Part shown: in pieces, positions 7,932 through 12,982 of the stretch | Layout: the number at the start of each line of letters is the position of its first letter | Position numbering within the stretch: the stretch's first letter is position 1 | Assembly: GCA_903871865.1 (NCBI GenBank) | Contig: CAIQIL010000436.1 | Span: forward strand, 1 to 12,982 | DNA: 12,982 nt | Direction of reading: 5' to 3' | DNA from: an uncultured Burkholderiales bacterium | GTDB taxonomy: Bacteria > Pseudomonadota > Gammaproteobacteria > Burkholderiales > Burkholderiaceae_C | Notes under the pieces: model-generated | Databases searched by the model: none | Seen by the model: the letters and a program-made list of their open reading frames with translations, nothing else | Told to the model about the DNA's origin: nothing | Made by a program: the position numbers and the translations under genes

Positions 7932-9071
7932 TCAGCGCACTTGGGCCAGCAAGCTGGCACCTTGGGTCACGATGCGATCGTGCTCACCCAGGCCCGAAGT
8001 CACCACCACGGTGCGGGCATCCAGCGGCTGGGTGTGTACAACCTTGGGGGCAAAGCGCTCAGGCGTCTGGTGCAGCCAGACCACCGTGTCACCCGCAGCG
8101 TTGCGGCTCAGCGCGGCTTGCGGCACGGCCACGCCTTGCACGGCCCGTGCGGTCTTGGCGGTCACCTTGAGCGTTTGCCCGATGGCCACGGGCGCATCGG
8201 CCTGGGTCACCCGAAACAACAAAGGCATGGCCTGGTCGCGCAACTGGCGCCCACCGCCCATGAACTGCAAGGCCAGCGTCCCGCCAGGGATGGCGGCACT
8301 GGCATGGCTGAGCCCTTGGGTGAGCGCCGCGTCGTAGGCCAAGGCCTCGACCACCAGGCGTGTGGGGTTGACCACCTCAAACAGCACGTCCTTGGCGTCC
8401 ACCACCTGGCCGATGACCACGCTGGATGACACCACCGTGCCACTGACGGGCGACAACAATGCCTCCGGGGCACTCACGCTGGCACCGATGGCGGCGCGGC
8501 GCTTCTTGAGGGCATCGCGCTCATACCTGGCGGCCTCGATGTCCTTTTGCGGCACCGCGCCTTCCAGTTGTTCATAGCGGGCCAGCTTGCGCTCGGCCAC
8601 AGCGTATTGCGCCTCCAACTCGGCCAGTGCGGACTGCTGATTGCCCCGGTCCAGACTGCTGGTGGCGGGACGCAGGTAGGCGAGCACCTGGCCTTTGGCC
8701 ACAGACTGACCCAAGACCGGCAAGCCCTGAGGACCGGGCTCGATGCGACCACCTTGTGTGGCCTGGACACGGCCGCCCGCATTCGGGTCAGCCAGCACGC
8801 GGCCGTTCAACTCAACGGCCACGGCATGGCTTTGAACCTGCGCCAGCAGCGTCTGGATGCCCAATCGATGCTGCACAGCCTTGGGCACCCACAGGCTCCC
8901 ATCAGGCTGGCGCTGAGGTGCGCTGACATCCGATGACGACACCACGCCAACGACGGCAACGGCCTTGGGCTTGGCATCCCCGTGGTCTTCGTCGCCATGG
9001 GCGTGTGCGATCGGCGAAAGCACTGCGGCGACCATGATGGCCAGTGCAGCTTGAGTGAAAGATATCTTCAT
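7932..9071 (-). CDS. Efflux RND periplasmic adaptor (membrane fusion protein), CusB/CzcB family
   Basis: This 379-residue adaptor links the RND pump to the outer-membrane channel. A signal peptide covers about 1-24; the mature protein starts HGDEDHGD, a possible metal-binding tip. Next come a split lipoyl/barrel-sandwich domain (about 97-135 and 203-235, the second half containing SPVSGTVVSSSVVIGQVV), an alpha-helical hairpin at about 138-198 (AELEAQYAVAERKLARYEQLEG...), then beta-barrel and membrane-proximal domains ending in GLGEHDRIVTQGASLL. The ATG was chosen because GAAGG precedes it by 8 nt and it falls 4 bp after the stop of the upstream gene. A TTG five codons earlier lacks such support. 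I did not find the N-terminal Met cluster recalled for CusB; the His patch may take its place. The pump gene follows after 24 bp. Confidence 0.93.
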   Translation of the reverse strand: MKISFTQAALAIMVAAVLSPIAHAHGDEDHGDAKPKAVAVVGVVSSSDVSAPQRQPDGSLWVPKAVQHRLGIQTLLAQVQSHAVAVELNGRVLADPNAGGRVQATQGGRIEPGPQGLPVLGQSVAKGQVLAYLRPATSSLDRGNQQSALAELEAQYAVAERKLARYEQLEGAVPQKDIEAARYERDALKKRRAAIGASVSAPEALLSPVSGTVVSSSVVIGQVVDAKDVLFEVVNPTRLVVEALAYDAALTQGLSHASAAIPGGTLALQFMGGGRQLRDQAMPLLFRVTQADAPVAIGQTLKVTAKTARAVQGVAVPQAALSRNAAGDTVVWLHQTPERFAPKVVHTQPLDARTVVVTSGLGEHDRIVTQGASLLAQVR

Positions 9072-9075
9072 AAGC

Positions 9076-9663
9076 TCAGCCTTCAATCGGTGAGGTGCCT
9101 GGGCGGCGGCGCCATGCCCATCCGGCGATGATCAGCACCAGGGCCGAACCGGCGGCCCAGCCTCCCAACTTGCGCCAGGCAGGGGCCGATTCAGGCGAAG
9201 AAGTAGATGCCGAAGCCTTTGGGGCCTCGTATTGCAGCGAAGCTTCGAGCAAATCAGCCCCGTCGTCGGTCTGCACCGACACCGTCAGCGGGTAACGCCC
9301 TGGCTTGGCAAAGGCCTGGCCTGCAACGGTGTACACACCCGCCTCCACCTGTTTGGCCACGGCTTTGAACGCCCCGCTTTCCACCTCGACGGTGGCGCCG
9401 GCAACGGGCGCGTTGGTGGCAAAGCGGTCCAGGTACAAGGTCAACACGGGCGGGACAGTGGGGTGGTCGTGTTCCGGTTCGCCAGATGCATGAGCGCCCG
9501 TCAGCACCATCACCAACTCGAAATCATCGGTCTGAGCCACAGCGCGTGGCGCCTGCCCCACTTGAACCGGCGCAGCCGCAGCCTCGCCATGGTCTTCGCC
9601 GCCATGGGCCCCCGCCGTCAGCGCGCCACATGCGAGCGCGCAGGAAATCAATGTTCTTTTCAA
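9076..9663 (-). CDS. C-terminally anchored periplasmic His-motif protein in the cusF position, unknown function
   Basis: This 195-residue protein has a signal peptide at about 1-18, a mature start of HGGEDHGE, and a beta-rich region at about 45-145 (FELVMVLTG, LTLYLDRFATNAPVAGATVEVESG, GVYTV, GRYPLTVSV). A Ser/Ala linker follows, then one membrane helix at about 168-186 with a basic cytoplasmic end (WRRRPG). The beta domain resembles FixH/YtkA-like or Ig-like folds. I have seen related proteins next to CusB-type adaptors but know of no assigned function. The start is TTG, supported by AAGGGG seven nucleotides upstream. The TTG overlaps the channel gene's TGA (TTGA), implying translational coupling. 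The adaptor gene begins 4 bp after its stop. Its place between C and B is where cusF sits in cusCFBA, but it has no CusF-like sequence. A role as an adaptor partner or periplasmic metal-delivery subunit is inferred. Confidence 0.83.
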   Translation of the reverse strand: MKRTLISCALACGALTAGAHGGEDHGEAAAAPVQVGQAPRAVAQTDDFELVMVLTGAHASGEPEHDHPTVPPVLTLYLDRFATNAPVAGATVEVESGAFKAVAKQVEAGVYTVAGQAFAKPGRYPLTVSVQTDDGADLLEASLQYEAPKASASTSSPESAPAWRKLGGWAAGSALVLIIAGWAWRRRPGTSPIEG

Positions 9664-10904
9664 GGCAATACCCCTTGGGCTTGAAGAAGTCGAGACTGCG
9701 CCAGGGAGTGGGCCGTCTCTTGACGTTTGAACCAGGCCTGCGCTTCATGGGAGGCAGCGCGGGCGCGCATCAGGGTGGGCAGATCGGACTCACCCAACTC
9801 GAACGAGCGCTGCGCCAGGTTCAAGTTGTCTGCGGTCAAGGCCTGACGCTCACGCGCCATGTCCAACTGCCGCTGGGCCAGGTCCAACTCGCTTTGCGCT
9901 CTGAGCGCCTCTTGCTGCGTGCGGGTTTGAGCAAGGGTCAACTCCGCTTCAGCCTGCGCCAGTTCTGCTCTCGCTGCAGCTCCGTCCTGGCGCACCCTGG
10001 CACCAGAAGACAGAGGGATGGTCAGCTTCACCCCCACGGCCTGGTCATACGGCGTCATGCCGTCGCCGCGTTGGTTGGTCCACCTCACGGCAATCTCGGG
10101 CGCATCGCGCTGGCTGGCATCCACCAGCGCCAGGCGACTCCGTGCAACCTCGGCGATCGCCTGCAAGGCGCGCAATTGGGGATGCAATGACAGGCGCGAT
10201 GCTTCCACGTCCTGCGCCTGTGCGGTTTCAGCCGGAAGTGCAACTGGAGCGTCCGCCCCCGTGAGCGTGCGATAGGTCTGCATCGCTTGCTGCAAGCCGC
10301 TGTCGGCGTCGAGCACCTCGGCCTGGGCTGCCAGGCGTTCGGTCTTGACCAGGTTCGCATCCACACGGGCCAGATCGCCAGTCTTGAACCGGCGCAACAC
10401 GCTACCCTCCAAAGCCTGCGCGGTTTCCAGTCGCTGATGCGCCAGCGCTGCCGCATCACGTGCCGCAGCCACCCGCCACCAGGCTTCGCGCACCTCGGCA
10501 GCCAGTTGCAGCTTCAGGCTGGCGTTCCTCGCATCCAGTTCGACCGCCGCCTTTTCTGCCAGGGATTCGCGCGCGCTCCTTTGTCCTGGCAACCAGAGGG
10601 GCGTGGCCAACTCTACTTCCCACTCACGGCGCCCGGTGTTTTGGTTGAGACGGTCGTTCAAGTGGTTGAGCGACACGGATGCTGGCCCTGGCGTCAAACC
10701 TCGCGCAAGGTCCAGGCCTGCCTGTGCTTCAGCTTGCCTGGCGCTCAGGGCAACGGCCTGAGGCGCGCGGGCCCAAGCCGCATCCAGCGCCTGGGTCATA
10801 GTCTGCGCCACCACGCCGCGCCCCGAGGTCAGCCCCATCAATAAGCAAAACATCCAGGCGGCTTGGGCATGTCTACGCTTGCTCAGCATGTCACGGTCTT
10901 TCAC
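9660..10904 (-). CDS. TolC-family outer-membrane efflux channel, CusC/CzcC type
   Basis: This 414-residue outer-membrane channel is the exit duct of the tripartite metal efflux complex. After a signal peptide (about 1-33, ending VVAQ) come two OEP repeats, about 37-210 and 228-410, rich in long Ala/Gln/Glu/Arg helices such as LAQAEAELTLAQTRTQQEAL, with a beta-strand segment in each repeat (REWEVELATPLWLPG; QAVGVKLTIPLSSG). Unlike CusC there is no lipobox Cys at the cleavage site, so it is probably not lipidated. The length is typical for CzcC. The first codon is GTG, with GGGAA close upstream; an in-frame ATG five codons later (10889) is an alternative with a weaker ribosome site, and both keep the signal peptide. 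It is the first gene of the left-hand operon and overlaps the next gene by 4 bp. It is probably activated through the palindrome at 10964-10985. Confidence 0.92.
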   Translation of the reverse strand: MKDRDMLSKRRHAQAAWMFCLLMGLTSGRGVVAQTMTQALDAAWARAPQAVALSARQAEAQAGLDLARGLTPGPASVSLNHLNDRLNQNTGRREWEVELATPLWLPGQRSARESLAEKAAVELDARNASLKLQLAAEVREAWWRVAAARDAAALAHQRLETAQALEGSVLRRFKTGDLARVDANLVKTERLAAQAEVLDADSGLQQAMQTYRTLTGADAPVALPAETAQAQDVEASRLSLHPQLRALQAIAEVARSRLALVDASQRDAPEIAVRWTNQRGDGMTPYDQAVGVKLTIPLSSGARVRQDGAAARAELAQAEAELTLAQTRTQQEALRAQSELDLAQRQLDMARERQALTADNLNLAQRSFELGESDLPTLMRARAASHEAQAWFKRQETAHSLAQSRLLQAQGVLP

Positions 10905-10927
10905 GGTTCCCGTTTTGGAATGCCGCG

Positions 10928-10933
10928 ATCATG
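10928..10933 (-). promoter_or_regulatory. Putative -10 element for the efflux operon
   Basis: CATGAT on the - strand matches TATAAT at 4 of 6 positions. It begins exactly 30 nt past the left edge of the CusR-like palindrome, the same distance as the -10-like hexamer on the regulator side. No convincing -35 is present, as expected if the regulator recruits RNA polymerase. Confidence 0.3.
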
Positions 10934-10963
10934 CGCAACCCCACCCAACAATCGAGTTACCAG

Positions 10964-10985
10964 AACATGACAATGTTGTAATGTT
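10964..10985. promoter_or_regulatory. CusR/CopR-like binding palindrome between the regulator and efflux operons
   Basis: The site is AACATGAC-N6-GTAATGTT, a near-perfect inverted repeat flanked by a further G and C that also pair. The inner core ATGACAA-TG-TTGTAAT agrees at 13 of 14 specified positions with the E. coli CusR/PcoR box as I recall it. It lies midway in the divergent intergenic region, able to serve both the regulator-kinase operon (+) and the efflux operon (-). A second copy at 4226-4247 has the same arms. The binding protein is inferred to be the adjacent response regulator. Confidence 0.78.
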
Positions 10986-10999
10986 CAGCTCATCTTTCA

Positions 11000-11030
11000 G
11001 ACAGCCGCCGTTCGCTACAGTGCGGCTGTC
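11000..11030 (+). repeat. Perfect 9-bp inverted repeat around the regulator's -10 region
   Basis: GACAGCCGC and GCGGCTGTC are exact reverse complements separated by 13 nt. The putative -10 hexamer lies in the spacer. It could be an additional operator or, if transcription starts upstream, a leader hairpin. Its role is unknown. Confidence 0.55.
11016..11021 (+). promoter_or_regulatory. Putative -10 element for the regulator-kinase operon
   Basis: TACAGT matches TATAAT at 4 of 6 positions and starts 30 nt after the right edge of the CusR-like palindrome, mirroring the efflux side. It lies about 50 nt before the chosen GTG start. There is no strong -35. Confidence 0.3.
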
Positions 11031-11069
11031 GCCTCGGTGATCTGTGTGTTTTGAATGGGAGATGCCCTC

Positions 11070-11753
11070 GTGAAATTGCTCGTCGTCGAGGATGAAAGCA
11101 AAACCGCCGACTACCTCCGGCAAGGGCTGATGGAGGCCGGTTTTGTGGTGGATCTTGCACGCACTGGTCTGGATGGCCACCACCTGGCCATGACCGAGCC
11201 TTATGACCTGATCGTGCTGGATGTGATGCTGCCTGATGTGGATGGCTGGCGGATCTTGCAATCCCTGCGCGAAGCGGGTAAGCAGACGCCCGTGCTCTTT
11301 CTGACCGCCAGAGACAGCGTGGAAGACCGCGTCAAAGGCCTGGAGTTGGGTGCCGACGACTACCTGGTCAAACCCTTTGCCTTTGCCGAGTTGCTGGCAC
11401 GTGTGCGCACCCTAATGCGCCGGGGCAGCACGCCTGTGCAATCAGACCGCCTGCAGGTGGCCGACCTTGTACTGGACCTGGCCAAACGCCGTGCCATGCG
11501 GGGCACGGCGCGCATCAACCTCACCGGCAAGGAGTTCTCGCTGCTAGAGCTGTTGGTCCGCCGCCAGGGCGAAGTCCTGCCGCGCTCTCTGATCGCCTCC
11601 CAGGTTTGGGACATGAACTTTGACAGCGACACCAACGTCATCGACGTGGCCATCCGCCGCTTGCGCGCCAAGATCGATGACAACTTCGAACCCAAACTGA
11701 TCTACACCGTGCGAGGCATGGGCTACAGCCTGGAAGCACCCGATGATGTCTGA
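11070..11753 (+). CDS. cusR: Heavy-metal response regulator, OmpR/PhoB family (CusR/CopR type)
   Basis: This 227-residue two-component regulator is predicted to activate the metal-resistance promoters when phosphorylated. The receiver domain (about 1-118) shows the acidic pair E7-D8, phosphoacceptor Asp51 in LIVLDVMLP, Thr79 and Lys101 in DDYLVKPF. The C-terminal winged helix (about 128-224) carries [12 protein letters not shown], the recognition region [18 protein letters not shown] and the ending [10 protein letters not shown], all typical of CusR/CopR/PcoR. GTG was chosen because GGGAG lies 8 nt before it and the protein then begins MKLLVVEDE as in its relatives. An ATG five codons upstream (11055) has no ribosome site. 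It is divergent from the efflux operon and overlaps the sensor kinase gene by 11 bp. The palindrome upstream suggests autoregulation. CopR or CzcR would be equally fair names. Confidence 0.93.
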   Translation: MKLLVVEDESKTADYLRQGLMEAGFVVDLARTGLDGHHLAMTEPYDLIVLDVMLPDVDGWRILQSLREAGKQTPVLFLTARDSVEDRVKGLELGADDYLVKPFAFAELLARVRTLMRRGSTPVQSDRLQVADLVLDLAKRRAMRGTARINLTGKEFSLLELLVRRQGEVLPRSLIASQVWDMNFDSDTNVIDVAIRRLRAKIDDNFEPKLIYTVRGMGYSLEAPDDV

Positions 11754-12982
11754 TGTTGTGCAGCGTCGGCCAGCATCGCTGGCCCTGCGGTTGACCGTGT
11801 CCATCGGCATCGCGATCACGCTGGTGTTTTGGGCCCTGGGCTGGATCATCCAGAACTCAATCGAACAGCACTTCATGCAGCAGGACGTGGAAGAGCTGGA
11901 GGTGGTGGCGCATTCTGTTGAACGGGTGCTGACCAGCATGCCCGACGCTGCGCCCGAGCAGGACATCGCCCGTCGGCTGGCAGGTGCCGTCAGTGGTCAC
12001 CACGGCATGTACTACCTCGTGGCCGATGGCACCGGCCGCACCTTGTTTGCCACACCGGGTCCTAAAATGGAAGCCCTGGCACAAACGCAGCCTGCGGCCT
12101 CTGGCGTGGATGCTGACAAGCTGCATGTCTGGCAGGAGCAGGATCAGTCCTACCGTGGCACCGTGGTGCGTACGGATGCCGAGCAAGGCGCCACGCAGCC
12201 TTACACCATCGTCGTGGCGACGGCCACCGGCTTTCACGATCATTTTCTGGTGAGTTTTCGGCGTACGGTCTGGGCTGCCATGGCCGCGGCGGGCCTGTTT
12301 GCCATTGCAGCAACCTGGCTGGCGGTGTACCGGGGGCATGCACCGCTGCGCGACATGAGTGACCGCATTCGCGGCATCTCTGCCGACCAGCTTCACCTGA
12401 GGTTGGACCCCAAGAAGGTGCCTATTGAGTTATCAGGTTTGGCCGCGTCCTTCAACGACATGCTGGAACACATTGAGCAGGACTTCAGACGCCTGAGCAA
12501 TTTCTCTGCGGACATCGCCCACGAGCTGCGCACTCCCGTCACCAACCTGACAACCCAGACTCAGGTGTTGCTGTCACAAGCGCGCGGTGCTGACGCATAC
12601 CGCGAAGTGCTCTATTCGAATCTGGAAGAGTATGAACGCATGGCCAAGATGATCAGCGACATGCTGTACCTGGCCCAGACAGACAACCAGTTGATCAAGC
12701 CCGACTTGGCCGATGTGGACATGGCCGCCGAAGTCGATGCGCTCTTCGAGTATGTCGAGCCCTGGGCTGAAGAGCGCCACGTCCAATTGACGCGCAGGGG
12801 CCAGATGCCCCCGGTGCGTGGCGATCGGCTGATGCTCAGGCGCGCCATGAGCAACTTGCTGTCCAATGCCATACGCCACACCAGCAGCGGCCAGACCGTG
12901 ACCGTGTCACTTGGGCTGGATCACCAAGTGGCGGTCATCATGGTTGCCAACCCGGGTTCGACCATCCCGGACGAACACCTGG
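11743..12982 (+). CDS. cusS: Heavy-metal sensor histidine kinase, CusS/CopS type (3' end outside window)
   Basis: The frame is open to the window edge, giving 413 residues without a stop, so the gene is cut by the window and not broken. Residues about 13-38 and 173-195 are membrane helices flanking a periplasmic sensor of about 130 residues. A HAMP region follows (about 196-250). The dimerisation helix carries phosphoacceptor His260 in [16 protein letters not shown], and the ATPase domain has the N-box [10 protein letters not shown] with Asn375; the G boxes lie beyond the window. His43-Phe44 right after helix 1 and His165/His167 just before helix 2 sit where CusS, as I recall it, uses His42-Phe43 and His176 to bind Ag+/Cu+, which supports a Cu/Ag sensor. 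The start is the first of two adjacent ATGs, with GGAAG 7 nt upstream; the second (11746) is possible. It overlaps the regulator by 11 bp and is presumably translationally coupled to it. Confidence 0.9.
   Translation, partial: MMSDVVQRRPASLALRLTVSIGIAITLVFWALGWIIQNSIEQHFMQQDVEELEVVAHSVERVLTSMPDAAPEQDIARRLAGAVSGHHGMYYLVADGTGRTLFATPGPKMEALAQTQPAASGVDADKLHVWQEQDQSYRGTVVRTDAEQGATQPYTIVVATATGFHDHFLVSFRRTVWAAMAAAGLFAIAATWLAVYRGHAPLRDMSDRIRGISADQLHLRLDPKKVPIELSGLAASFNDMLEHIEQDFRRLSNFSADIAHELRTPVTNLTTQTQVLLSQARGADAYREVLYSNLEEYERMAKMISDMLYLAQTDNQLIKPDLADVDMAAEVDALFEYVEPWAEERHVQLTRRGQMPPVRGDRLMLRRAMSNLLSNAIRHTSSGQTVTVSLGLDHQVAVIMVANPGSTIPDEHL

Noticed and set aside
9072..9086. Longer TTG-start version of the adaptor protein
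   Set aside because: It adds five residues overlapping the previous gene and has no better ribosome site. The ATG at 9071 is preceded by GAAGG and begins the signal peptide.
10929..11261. A - strand open frame of about 110 codons across the divergent promoter region
   Set aside because: It overlaps the regulator gene antisense, runs through the promoter palindrome, and shows no domain or convincing ribosome site.
1..12982. Signs of a mobile island (insertion sequences, integrase, tRNA attachment sites, long direct repeats)
   Set aside because: I saw none within the window. Such loci are often on plasmids or islands, but nothing here shows it directly.

Overview
The window is a compact copper/silver-type heavy-metal efflux and tolerance locus from a GC-rich Gram-negative bacterium. 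Protein style, codon use and gene content suggest a betaproteobacterium of the order Burkholderiales (Comamonadaceae-like), but I could not run a search to confirm this. I see no tRNA, rRNA, insertion sequence, integrase or CRISPR array. Coding density is very high. The longest stretch without a gene is about 183 bp, so no gap over 300 bp needs separate comment.

Layout. A short divergent promoter region (about 10905-11069) separates two arms. To the right, on the + strand, lie an OmpR-family response regulator (CusR/CopR type) and an overlapping CusS-type sensor kinase that runs off the window end. To the left, on the - strand, runs a long series in this order: TolC-family outer-membrane channel (C), a small anchored His-tagged periplasmic protein (X), membrane fusion protein (B), HME-type RND pump (A) and a small periplasmic His-tailed protein (Y). 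After a 183-bp gap come a secreted Met/His-rich protein, a DUF2933 two-helix membrane protein, an ICMT-like membrane methyltransferase and a YHS/HMBD-containing Cu+-type P1B ATPase.

Regulation. A 22-bp imperfect palindrome, AACATGAC-N6-GTAATGTT, occurs twice: once in the divergent regulator/efflux promoter region and once upstream of the Met/His-rich gene. The first copy matches my recollection of the enterobacterial CusR/PcoR box core at 13 of 14 specified positions. -10-like hexamers sit about 27-30 nt beyond the box edge in all three transcription directions. The simplest model is one CusRS-like system driving two left-hand transcription units (C-X-B-A-Y and Met-rich-DUF2933-methyltransferase-ATPase) and its own operon.

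How the parts fit. The P-type ATPase would move Cu+/Ag+ from cytoplasm to periplasm, and the C-B-A complex would expel metal from periplasm to outside. The Met- and His-rich small proteins would buffer or hand over metal in the periplasm. No CusF homologue is present: the X gene occupies the cusF position of a cusCFBA-type operon. The least explained parts are X, Y, the Met/His-rich protein, and the DUF2933-methyltransferase pair.
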